A stretch of DNA of 64,000 nt, taken from Nemesobacter sp965204665 (GTDB lineage Bacteria; Desulfobacterota_D; UBA1144; Nemesobacterales; Nemesobacteraceae). The notes below the pieces were generated by a model that was not told the DNA's origin, did not search any database, and worked only from the letters and a program-made list of their open reading frames with translations. Below are positions 53,524-62,222 of this stretch, piece by piece. A program made the position numbers and the translations under genes. The stretch covers positions 558,001-622,000 of the forward strand of contig OZ242002.1 in NCBI GenBank assembly GCA_965204665.1, written 5' to 3'. Position 1 is the first letter of the stretch; each line of letters begins with the position of its first letter.

Positions 53524-55650
53524 ATGAGCGTTGACGCATCGGGGTTGCCTAAATCTATAAGAGATGAAATTGATGAATTTGAAGGGCAGATTTCCGATTA
53601 CAGAAGCGGGAAAATAAGCGAGGTGAAGTTTCAGAAGATAAGACTTCAACTGGGCGTGTACGCACAGAGGCAGGAGGGAGTGCAGATGCAGAGGATAAAG
53701 ATTCCCTACGGCAAACTCACATCCGCTCAATTGAGAAAACTCGCTGATGTATCAGATAAATACGGAAGCGGCTTTTTTCATCTGACCACCCGTCAGGATG
53801 CCCAAATTTACTACATCTCCCTTGAAAACGAACCCGATCTTATGAGAGAACTCGCAAGCGTGGGAATCACGACCCGTGAAGCGTGCGGCAACACTGTAAG
53901 AAACGTTACCGCATCCCCCATAACAGGCGCATCTCCTACAGAAACGTTTGATGTGACTCCTTATGCCGAAGCGTTCAAGGAATTTATGCTGAGAAACCCC
54001 ATATGTCAGAATATGGGAAGAAAATTCAAAGTCTGTTTTGAAAGTAATCCTGATGTCGACAATGCGGGGATACGCATTCACGATCTGGGTTTTCGAGCGA
54101 GAATAAGAAAAGAGGACGCCAAACGAGGTTTTCAGGTTTACATAGGCGGAGGACTGGGAGCTTCCCCGTCACTCGGCCATCTGTGGACCGAGTTCATGCC
54201 TGTTGAAGAAATGATACCGTTTTCAGCGGCGGTCATCAGAGTGTTTGACAGACACGGGGAGAGGAAAGTACGCATGAAGGCCAGAATGAAATTTCTGGTA
54301 AGAAAACTCGGCTTTGAAAAATTCAGGGAAGTTATCGAAGAGGAAAGAGCCGCTTTGAATGTAGACCCTTCCTGGAACAACTACTTGGAGAAAATAGAAC
54401 GCGACCACGAAACTCCAGCATACGATGAGCGCAAGTTTCCCGAAGTTTCATTCCGTGAAGAGGAAAACCCGGATTTTCTGACTTGGAAGAAGAAAAATGT
54501 TTCCCCAGCCGGAGTCCGGGACTATTCGATCGTGAACATAAGAGTGCTTCTCGGAGATGTCCCGTCCGATACCGCCCGCGCCCTTGCCGATATCGCGGAT
54601 GTCCATGCCGACGGGCAGGCTCGTATAACGATTCAGCAGAATTTCGTAATCAGGTGGGTTCCTGACAAAGCGCTCGCGTCTCTTTACTCGGAACTTGAAA
54701 AAGTCGGGCTCGCCGAATCGGGCGCGGACACTTTTGAAGATATAACGGCCTGCCCAGGAGCCGACACCTGCCGTTTGGGAATCACCTCCGCCAAAGGGCT
54801 TGCGACTAAACTTACGGGGATGATGGAAAATGGATTGGGAAAATACAAAGACACTGTCTCCGATCTCAGAATAAAGATTTCGGGTTGCCCTAATTCCTGC
54901 GCCCAGCATGTTTCGGCGAACATAGGCTTTCAGGGAGCATCGATAACAAGAGAAGGAAGAAGCGTACCGTCCGAGATGCTTTACCTGGGAGGAGGACTTT
55001 ACGGAGACGACTCCCGCCTTGCTATGCCGGTCACCAAGGTTCCCACGAGAAATGCCCCGAAGGTCGTCCAGAAACTGCTTGAGATATATGAAAAGGAGAA
55101 AACAGACGGCGAACACTTCGACTTCACAATGAAAAGGCTTGGAGCAAAGTATATAAAACAGGCGATCTCAGAGTTCAACGAAATACCGTCTTACGAGCAA
55201 GACCCGAACTTCTATAAGGACTGGGGACACGAGGAAGATAAGTTCGCCGTTCAGCAGGGAGTGAAGGGAGAGTGCGCGGGGGTTACCGTAGAAGAAAAAA
55301 TTCCGGTGTTCTCCAACGCCGAGCGTCGTCTCGAGCAAGCTCAGGCCCTGTTTCTCCACGGCGACTATGAAAGTTGCATAAATGAACTTTACCTTGCGTG
55401 CTCGGACAGCGCTCACGTTCCACTGTACGCAAAACTTGTCGACCCGTTCACGCCGGAGCAAACCATATGGGAGTTTGAAAACCTTGTGGTAAGAACTGGA
55501 GAGACCGACGAGAAATGGCTTGACGTATCACACAGGCTAAACGAATACAGAAGCGCCGAGCCGTCGGCGACAACCGCTATAGAGTTCCTTGAAGTCGCAA
55601 AGCAATTTCATGCCGAATGCGAGAAGGTTCAGGAACAACTGAGCATGTAG
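53524..55650 (+). CDS. siroheme nitrite/sulfite reductase with C-terminal helical extension
   Basis: 708 residues, against roughly 550 for NirA/CysI. Two ferredoxin-like half-domains precede the siroheme/4Fe-4S ligands C410, C416, C455 and C459 (ACPGADTC and GCPNSC). The first half has FHLTTRQDAQIYYI and REACGNTVRNVTA. Residues of about 600-708 are extra and helical (AERRLEQAQALFLHGDYESC...AKQFHAECEKVQEQL), resembling HEPN-like bundles. It reduces nitrite to ammonia or sulfite to sulfide with ferredoxin. RBS AAGGAGG. Confidence 0.88.
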   Translation: MSVDASGLPKSIRDEIDEFEGQISDYRSGKISEVKFQKIRLQLGVYAQRQEGVQMQRIKIPYGKLTSAQLRKLADVSDKYGSGFFHLTTRQDAQIYYISLENEPDLMRELASVGITTREACGNTVRNVTASPITGASPTETFDVTPYAEAFKEFMLRNPICQNMGRKFKVCFESNPDVDNAGIRIHDLGFRARIRKEDAKRGFQVYIGGGLGASPSLGHLWTEFMPVEEMIPFSAAVIRVFDRHGERKVRMKARMKFLVRKLGFEKFREVIEEERAALNVDPSWNNYLEKIERDHETPAYDERKFPEVSFREEENPDFLTWKKKNVSPAGVRDYSIVNIRVLLGDVPSDTARALADIADVHADGQARITIQQNFVIRWVPDKALASLYSELEKVGLAESGADTFEDITACPGADTCRLGITSAKGLATKLTGMMENGLGKYKDTVSDLRIKISGCPNSCAQHVSANIGFQGASITREGRSVPSEMLYLGGGLYGDDSRLAMPVTKVPTRNAPKVVQKLLEIYEKEKTDGEHFDFTMKRLGAKYIKQAISEFNEIPSYEQDPNFYKDWGHEEDKFAVQQGVKGECAGVTVEEKIPVFSNAERRLEQAQALFLHGDYESCINELYLACSDSAHVPLYAKLVDPFTPEQTIWEFENLVVRTGETDEKWLDVSHRLNEYRSAEPSATTAIEFLEVAKQFHAECEKVQEQLSM

Positions 55651-55666
55651 AGCAGAGCAGGCGGAA

Positions 55667-56101
55667 TCAATAACCTCCGGTTATATACTTTCTGAGCGCA
55701 TCAATCTCAAATTTCTGTCGGGAAATAATGTGGTTTATTATATCACCGGATGTAACCATTCCGCAGAGTTTCCCGTCTTCTATAACCGGAAGATGCCTTA
55801 TTCTACTGTTGGTCATTACGGCCATGCTGTCCTGAATGGAGTCGTCCGGAGATGCATAGATAACATTCTTGATCATCAGTTCCTTTACCTTGGTGGATGA
55901 CGATGATCTTTTCTGAAGGATCACCTTCCTCGCGTAATCACGCTCGGAGAATATTCCCACAACCCTCTCTCCTTCAACGACAACCAAAGCTCCTATTTCC
56001 TTCTCCGCAAGAACCTCAAGGGCTCTGTATACAGTCTCATCAGGCCCTATGGTCCATACATCGCTGCTCTTGTTCTTTAGTATGTGCTTGATATTGTCCA
56101 T
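55667..56101 (-). CDS. tandem CBS-domain protein
   Basis: 144 residues made of two CBS motifs: the first contains GALVVVEGERVVGIFSERDY, the second HLPVIEDGKLCGMVTSGDI. Such stand-alone pairs bind adenine nucleotides and regulate partner enzymes. It converges on the reductase gene with a 16-nt gap. No partner domain is attached. The target is unknown. Confidence 0.88.
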   Translation of the reverse strand: MDNIKHILKNKSSDVWTIGPDETVYRALEVLAEKEIGALVVVEGERVVGIFSERDYARKVILQKRSSSSTKVKELMIKNVIYASPDDSIQDSMAVMTNSRIRHLPVIEDGKLCGMVTSGDIINHIISRQKFEIDALRKYITGGY

Positions 56102-56346
56102 GGCGGCACCGTACGGAACAACATATTCCTATACTTCAAATTATATAGGTTTTCAGTCTCAAAATAAACCGGTTTCTAGGGACCGATTCCGAAAACCCCG
56201 GTAAACCGTCTTGTAAAACAAAACCGGGAGAAAGCGTCATACCCGGAAAACGACATGTTTTTTCTGTTGTTCGTGTAGTATTATGCGGAAGTCAGTTATG
56301 AACAAATACCGAAGCGGCTGTATCTCGGTGTAAGCGCTTATCCGCA

Positions 56347-57057
56347 ATGACCGGAATCGAGGAAATGAAAAAATCCGCGGGTGTAGAAGCCGTTGATCTT
56401 GTGCGCTCCGGAATGCTTGTCGGGCTCGGTACGGGTTCAACGGCCGAGTTTGCGATAAAGGAACTTTCCAGACGTATCGAAAGAGGACAACTTTCCCGCA
56501 TATCATGTATTCCCAGTTCCGAAAGAACGGAAAAACTCGCAGAGGCTCTCGGGCTTAGACTTGTCGAACTCGGAGCATGGGAAAAAATCAACGTAAATAT
56601 TGACGGGGCTGATGAAATAGACCCCGACTTCAATCTTATAAAAGGCGGAGGAGGCGCGCTTCTGCGGGAAAAAGTATTGGCCCAGAACAGCGAAAAAAAC
56701 ATAATCGTCGCCGATGAATCGAAGCTGTCTTCTCGCCTCGGCGTAAGATTCGCGCTACCTGTGGAAGTGGTCGGATTCGCTCTGGAAGTTGAGAGAAACT
56801 ATCTGGAAAGTCTGAAAGGTGAGACGCGACTTCGGCTCGCGCAGGACGGTTCTCCGTTTCTTACAGACCAAAAAAATCTCATCGTAGACTGGAGTTGCGG
56901 GGAGATAACGGATCCGGCCGGTCTCGCGGAAAAACTGTCGGACAGGGCCGGCATAGCGGAACACGGTCTTTTTATCGGAACCGCAGACGAGTTGATAATA
57001 GGTGTTGACAGAGGAATACGGTATATGAGACGGGGGGATCCCGCTTCCGGCATTTAA
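56347..57057 (+). CDS. rpiA: ribose-5-phosphate isomerase A
   Basis: 236 residues. GLGTGSTAEFAI near residue 29 is the phosphate-binding loop, and NIDGADEIDPDFNLIKGGGG near 81 contains the catalytic acidic residues and conserved Lys/Gly run. VVEVVGFA and the C-terminal GTADELIIG fit too. It interconverts ribose- and ribulose-5-phosphate. It lies convergent to pgi-tkt, so the non-oxidative pentose phosphate enzymes cluster here. Confidence 0.95.
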   Translation: MTGIEEMKKSAGVEAVDLVRSGMLVGLGTGSTAEFAIKELSRRIERGQLSRISCIPSSERTEKLAEALGLRLVELGAWEKINVNIDGADEIDPDFNLIKGGGGALLREKVLAQNSEKNIIVADESKLSSRLGVRFALPVEVVGFALEVERNYLESLKGETRLRLAQDGSPFLTDQKNLIVDWSCGEITDPAGLAEKLSDRAGIAEHGLFIGTADELIIGVDRGIRYMRRGDPASGI

Positions 57058-57082
57058 TAAATCGGCAAAGAACTCAAGCTGC

Positions 57083-58801
57083 CTAACTGAAAATTTTTCT
57101 GATTTTCTGTATGTCGGCTGAGACTTCGGGGGAAATACCGATTGCCGCCACTTCTCTTCCCTTCTCGTCAAGAGATCTGAAATCACCCGTGGCCTGCGCC
57201 GCCTTGAGTATTTCAAAAGAGAATACCGACGCCCGAGACCCAACTTCATCCGGTATGGAAATATCTTCCGCGTTGCGGCTCACCATCTGGATGAAGAACC
57301 CTTTTCCCGAGTCCCCTTTGTGAAGTTGCCCCGTGGAGTGAAGAAATCGCGGACCGAAACCCAGAGTTACGGGTACGGAGGAAATTTTTTCAATTTCTCT
57401 ACGAAGAGAGTAAAGGGATTCCGAGTTTTCTTCCCCGTGGTCGACATAAGCCTGTATTGATATGTAACCGTCTGTTTTCAAGCGGATGAATTCCGCCAGC
57501 TGTCGGGGTGATTCCAAGTTTATGTTGCTTGAAAAAGCAAATCCGTCCCAGGAAAAATCCGACGGAACGGAATACTCGCCGCCGGTCTCTCTGTACAGGT
57601 CGAGAAAATCTTTGGCAAAAACCTTAGCCGACTCGACATCGGGCTGATCAAACGGGTTTATATTCATGATGCTTCCCGCAACCGCAACTGCGAACTCGAG
57701 ACGCAGAAATTCAGCAGCGGCATACTCCGGCTCGGAAAGAACCATTTTGACGAAAGGAAGCCCCGCGGCCTCAAGAGATTCGGAAACGGCATCCACCTCT
57801 TTGTCGACACCCAAGGAGAAAAGCATGTAAGCCCTGTCCCTTTTTCCGAGAGACGAAGCGGAGAACCGCTCATCCAGAAGAGGCAGAATCCCGACTCCGT
57901 TTTTACCCAGACTTTCCGCGATCAACTGTTCGGCCCAGTATCCGAAAGGAAAAAGTTTCTCTGAAAAAACAAACCCCAATTTGTCTTTTCCTTCCCTTGC
58001 CGCAACCCCCAGGAAAGTCCCCAGGCGAAAAGAACTGTTTTCACGCAAGCCGCCTTCTTCCGATACCTTTTCAAGGTCGTAAAGCACTTCCGCGGCCGAC
58101 CCCAACATCTTTTTTATATCAATTCCCGCAAGAGATGCCGGAACGAGTCCGAAATATGAAAGCACGCTGAACCTTCCTCCGACATCCGGATCATTCAGAA
58201 ACACCTTGGCGAAGTTATGACTGCACGCGGTTTCCGCAAGCGCGGACCCGGGGTCGGTTATGCAGACGAAATGTTTTCCGGCAGAATCCGTGATTTTCTC
58301 AAGTTCTCCGTAGAAGTATTTCATCAGGGAAACCGTTTCCACCGTAGACCCTGATTTGGATGAGACTACAAACAGGGTTTTCCGAAGGTCAAGCCCCCTG
58401 CGTACTCTCAGGATAAAGTCCGGATCGGTGGTGTCGACAAGAGAAAGACGCAGAAAGTCCCTGCGGACAGGAAATACGCTTCGGAACACTTCGGAGGAAA
58501 GGCTCGAGCCTCCCATGCCGAGGACAACCGCATCCGTAAACCCTTTTTTTCTTACGGATTCTGAGAAACCGTCTATTTCTTCCGCAGCCGGAAGCATCCG
58601 CTTCGGAAGACGCAACCAACCGAGACGATTCGTTATCTCCTCGGGGCCGCCTCTCCAGAGGGTATGGTCGGAAGAAAAGATTCTCCGTGCGAACCGTTTT
58701 TCCTCAAGCGCGGAAAGTTCGGTCTCTATCGGTTCTTTCAGACTTCCGGCGAATTCCCGACAGCCCCGGACTCTATAACCGGTTCCTCTGCGTTCAGACA
58801 T
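57083..58801 (-). CDS. pgi: glucose-6-phosphate isomerase
   Basis: 572 residues. VVSSKSGSTVETVSLMKYF (sugar phosphate loop), VGGRFSVLSYFGLVP and LGMGGSSLSSEVFR are family signatures. The sequence is closest in layout to the PGI half of transaldolase-PGI fusions, but no transaldolase domain is attached: the N-terminal extension has only about 100 residues. Its start is 2 nt beyond the transketolase stop, so the genes form an operon. Confidence 0.9.
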   Translation of the reverse strand: MSERRGTGYRVRGCREFAGSLKEPIETELSALEEKRFARRIFSSDHTLWRGGPEEITNRLGWLRLPKRMLPAAEEIDGFSESVRKKGFTDAVVLGMGGSSLSSEVFRSVFPVRRDFLRLSLVDTTDPDFILRVRRGLDLRKTLFVVSSKSGSTVETVSLMKYFYGELEKITDSAGKHFVCITDPGSALAETACSHNFAKVFLNDPDVGGRFSVLSYFGLVPASLAGIDIKKMLGSAAEVLYDLEKVSEEGGLRENSSFRLGTFLGVAAREGKDKLGFVFSEKLFPFGYWAEQLIAESLGKNGVGILPLLDERFSASSLGKRDRAYMLFSLGVDKEVDAVSESLEAAGLPFVKMVLSEPEYAAAEFLRLEFAVAVAGSIMNINPFDQPDVESAKVFAKDFLDLYRETGGEYSVPSDFSWDGFAFSSNINLESPRQLAEFIRLKTDGYISIQAYVDHGEENSESLYSLRREIEKISSVPVTLGFGPRFLHSTGQLHKGDSGKGFFIQMVSRNAEDISIPDEVGSRASVFSFEILKAAQATGDFRSLDEKGREVAAIGISPEVSADIQKIRKIFS

Positions 58802-58803
58802 GC

Positions 58804-60798
58804 CTAGCCACCCAGAAGCGCAAGACTCTCCTCCAGTATGTTCTCGGTGTTGAAGCCGAAGTTGTTCATAACGTCGCGATACGGCGCCGACTCCCCGAAA
58901 CAGTCTATCCCGTAGACTTTGGACAGAGGACCGGAGCCCGTGAATTTTTCCCAGCCCATAGTCGCCGCGGCTTCAACGCTCATCCTCACTGCGGCAGACG
59001 GAGGCAGAACACTGTCTCTGTATTGTTGCGTCTGCCGCTCGAAAAGATTCCAGCAGGGAATACTTACTACTCTGGAGTTCACTCCTCTCTCCTGCAGTTT
59101 CTCATGGACATCAATGCATATATGGACCTCGGAACCGGTGGATATAAGTATGATGTCGGCATCTCCGTCGGAGTCCGCTATGGTGTAACCGCCCATAAGA
59201 GCGCCCTCCGCCGAAGCGTAGCGTTCTCTGTCTATCACGGGAACATTCTGTCTTGTGAGAACAAGCGCCGCAGGACGGTCGGAAAGATCCATTACATGTT
59301 TCCACAGCACGGAAAGTTCATTTGCGTCGCAGGGACGGATAACATCCATGTTCGGGATCACTCTGAGCGCCGCAAGGTGCTCGACGGGCTGGTGCGTAGG
59401 TCCGTCTTCCCCCACCCCTATGCTGTCATGAGTGAATATATAGATGACAGGCAGTTTCATCAGAGCCGCAAGTCTTATCGAAGGCTTCATGTAATCGGAG
59501 AACACAAAATAAGTTGAAGCGTAAGATCTGAGACCGCTCAGGCACATTCCGTTCGCCACGGCGGCCATCGCGTGTTCTCTTATTCCAAAATGAAAGTTCC
59601 TTCCCTTGCGGTTCTCCAGGGAAAAACTTGTCGCGTCTTCGAGATAGGTTTTTGTAGAGGAACCCACATCCGCCGCTCCACCCATAAACCACGGAACTTT
59701 CGAACCTATGGAATTCAGAATGTCCGAGTTCGAAGACCGAGTTGCGACGGGACCGGATTCGGGTGAAAAAGACGGGAAACCACTGTCCCACCCATCGGGC
59801 AGCCGTCTTTTCCGGATCATCTCGAACTCCTCCGCAAGTTCCGGATATTCGAGAGAATATTTGCGGAATCTCTCCATCCACTCGGTTTCGGATTTGTCTC
59901 CTTTTTTCTTCACTTCGTCCATGTAGTGAAGAACTTCCCGGGGGACATGAAAATCCTCTTCCGTTTCCCAGCCGTAGAACTGCTTTGCAAGCGTCACTTC
60001 ATCTCGGCCGAGCGGGGCTCCGTGCGCTTCACAGGTGTTCTGTTTGTTGGGACTTCCGTACGCTATTTCGCTTTTGAGAATGATTATAGAAGGCTTTTGA
60101 GTTTCCTCTTTCGCCAGCCGCAACGACTGTTCCATCTCCTGTAGGCGGTTTGCGTCGGAAACCGTCTGGACATGCCAGTTATAGGAACCGAAACGCATAG
60201 CCGTATTCTCGGAATACGCAAGGTCAGTGCCACCTTCAATGGTGATTCCGTTGCTGTCGTATATCCAGATCAGATTCCCGAGACCCAGATGTCCCGCTAT
60301 GGATGCCGCTTCCGATGAAACCCCTTCCATCATATCACCGTCGCTGCAGATTGAATAAATATGATAATCGACAATGTCGTAGCCCGGACGATTGAAATAC
60401 CAGGAAAGCCACTTCCCCGCTATCGCCATTCCCACGGAATTTGAAACTCCCTGACCGAGCGGACCCGTAGTGGTTTCCACTCCCGGAGTGATTCCGAACT
60501 CCGGATGACCGGGACAACGGCTGTGAAGCCTGCGGAAACTCTTTATATCCTCAATCGTGAGGTCGTAACCGTTTACGTATAGAGAGGCATAGAGAAGCAT
60601 TGAGGCGTGGCCCGCGGACAGAACGAAACGGTCTCGGTTCGGCCAGTGCGGATTCAGGGGATTATGGCGAATGAACTTGTCGAAAAGCAGAAAAGCGGCG
60701 GGAGCAAGAGACATCGGAGTTCCCGGATGTCCGGACTCGGCGTTTTCCACGGCATCCATCGCAAGCGCTCTGATGCAGTTGACGACAACACTATCCAA
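58804..60798 (-). CDS. tkt: transketolase
   Basis: 664 residues. GHASMLLYASLYV at the N-terminus, the thiamine diphosphate motif SDGDMMEGVSSEAASIAGHL with NLIWIYDSN, and THDSIGVGEDGPTHQPVEHL in the pyrimidine domain are all typical. It moves two-carbon units in the pentose phosphate pathway. It is followed directly by pgi, while rpiA lies just beyond on the other strand. A possible TTGAAA-N16-TATCAT promoter lies upstream on the minus strand. Confidence 0.97.
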   Translation of the reverse strand: MDSVVVNCIRALAMDAVENAESGHPGTPMSLAPAAFLLFDKFIRHNPLNPHWPNRDRFVLSAGHASMLLYASLYVNGYDLTIEDIKSFRRLHSRCPGHPEFGITPGVETTTGPLGQGVSNSVGMAIAGKWLSWYFNRPGYDIVDYHIYSICSDGDMMEGVSSEAASIAGHLGLGNLIWIYDSNGITIEGGTDLAYSENTAMRFGSYNWHVQTVSDANRLQEMEQSLRLAKEETQKPSIIILKSEIAYGSPNKQNTCEAHGAPLGRDEVTLAKQFYGWETEEDFHVPREVLHYMDEVKKKGDKSETEWMERFRKYSLEYPELAEEFEMIRKRRLPDGWDSGFPSFSPESGPVATRSSNSDILNSIGSKVPWFMGGAADVGSSTKTYLEDATSFSLENRKGRNFHFGIREHAMAAVANGMCLSGLRSYASTYFVFSDYMKPSIRLAALMKLPVIYIFTHDSIGVGEDGPTHQPVEHLAALRVIPNMDVIRPCDANELSVLWKHVMDLSDRPAALVLTRQNVPVIDRERYASAEGALMGGYTIADSDGDADIILISTGSEVHICIDVHEKLQERGVNSRVVSIPCWNLFERQTQQYRDSVLPPSAAVRMSVEAAATMGWEKFTGSGPLSKVYGIDCFGESAPYRDVMNNFGFNTENILEESLALLGG

Positions 60799-60997
60799 AT
60801 TCTTTATCCTCGGGGAAAATTGGTCTGTAAAAGCGCCTTACGCTCGGTTCGGATCAATATAAAAACAGCCGGGGTTTTGCTTGCGCTTGCCGTTTCAAGT
60901 TTACTAATGATAAACAATCGAGATAATATTTCAACTACCTAGAACGGTGTGGTTTTATATTACCTGCGCGACAGAAACCGCAGTTCTCCGCACAACA

Positions 60998-61708
60998 ATG
61001 AAAAAAGCGGCTTTGGTTACAGGAGGAGCAGTGAGAATAGGAAAGGCCATCTGCCTTGATCTTGCTCAAAGAGGCTACAACATCGCGCTTCACTACAACT
61101 CGTCGGAAAAAGAAGCTCTGGAAACAAAAAAAAAGATAGAGCAGTATGGAGTGAGGTGCGCACTGTTCAGATGCGACCTGTCTTCCGCCGCTGCGGGAGA
61201 ACTGGTTCTGCAGGTTCTCGAGAAATTCCCGGAGCTTTGGGTTCTTGTAAACAACGCGTCTGTTTTCGAGGATGTAAGGTTTTTCGACGTAACACCTGAA
61301 TTTCTGGAAAGAGACTTGGCTGTAAACTTCAAAGCGCCGTTTTTTCTCTCCCAGTGTTTTGCCGAAAATACAGAGAGCGGAATTATAGTGAACTTTCTTG
61401 ATATGAGGATAAGGAAAGTTCCTTCGCAGCATTTCTGCTACAACCTCGGCAAACAATGTCTCCACCACCTGACTAAAATGCTCGCGAGAGAACTCGCCCC
61501 CGGTTTCAGGGTAAACGCGGTATGTCCCGGAACGATTCTCGCTCCTCCCGGAGAAACTGAGAACTATATCGAGGCGATGGCGAAGAAAATCCCGATGAAA
61601 CGTACAGGCAGTCTTGAAAACATAACGAACGCGGTCAACTATCTGCTGGAAAACGATTACGTGACGGGAGAGTGTCTTTTCGTCGATGGAGGAATAAGCC
61701 TTACCTGA
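60998..61708 (+). CDS. SDR-family pteridine reductase (FolM/PTR1-like)
   Basis: 236 residues from ATG 60998; the open frame upstream to 60947 lacks SDR features. TGGAVRIGKAI holds the TGxxxxxG cofactor motif, NNASVFED the structural motif, and YNLGK the catalytic Tyr-X3-Lys. The Arg/Val in the first glycine motif and the link to folB resemble pteridine reductases of the FolM group, which use NADPH on dihydropterins. No clear Shine-Dalgarno precedes it. folB follows 5 nt later. Confidence 0.82.
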   Translation: MKKAALVTGGAVRIGKAICLDLAQRGYNIALHYNSSEKEALETKKKIEQYGVRCALFRCDLSSAAAGELVLQVLEKFPELWVLVNNASVFEDVRFFDVTPEFLERDLAVNFKAPFFLSQCFAENTESGIIVNFLDMRIRKVPSQHFCYNLGKQCLHHLTKMLARELAPGFRVNAVCPGTILAPPGETENYIEAMAKKIPMKRTGSLENITNAVNYLLENDYVTGECLFVDGGISLT

Positions 61709-61713
61709 ACAGG

Positions 61714-62061
61714 ATGATAATAAAAATTGAAAATCTGAGACTTCGAACGATAGTCGGAATTTATGACTGGGAGAAAAAGGAAAAACAGGACCTGGTCATA
61801 AACGTGACCATTGAGTTTGACGGTGAAAAAGCCGCCCTGACCGACAGTATTGAAGATACCGTCGACTACAAATCCATAAACAAAAAGATCATAAATTTTG
61901 TGGAAACGAACAACTTCAATCTGCTTGAAAGGGTCGCAGGTGGAATATGCGGCATAGTCTTCGAGTGTCGGAGTGTAAGAGAAGTCTCGGTTAAGGTGGA
62001 TAAGCCGGGAGCTCTCAGGTTTGCGGACTCTGTATCAGTAAGGGAAACAAAAAAACGGTGA
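61714..62061 (+). CDS. folB: dihydroneopterin aldolase
   Basis: 115 residues from ATG 61714 (MIIKIENLRLRTIVGIYDWE), the normal FolB length; the longer frame from 61672 overlaps the SDR gene. GIYDWEKKEKQDLVINVTI and DTVDYKSINKKI match the FolB/FolX core, with the LLERVAGGI segment following. It cleaves dihydroneopterin in folate synthesis. The pairing with a pteridine reductase supports a folate operon. Confidence 0.93.
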   Translation: MIIKIENLRLRTIVGIYDWEKKEKQDLVINVTIEFDGEKAALTDSIEDTVDYKSINKKIINFVETNNFNLLERVAGGICGIVFECRSVREVSVKVDKPGALRFADSVSVRETKKR

Positions 62062-62222
62062 TTGCGGCCGACGATTTGAAATGCTCGTGCGTAAAGAATT
62101 TAGCGCAATGTCTTTTGATCTGAAGAAACCGAATCTGAAAATGCCTCCTCAGATATAGATGACATTTACCGACCACTTCTCGTATTACTGAGGTGAGTTG
62201 GTGTGGTTGACAAACCCTGCAT

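Noticed and set aside
60899..60916. Small inverted repeat GTTTA-N8-TAAAC upstream of transketolase
   Set aside because: Five-base arms in an AT-rich intergenic region are expected by chance.
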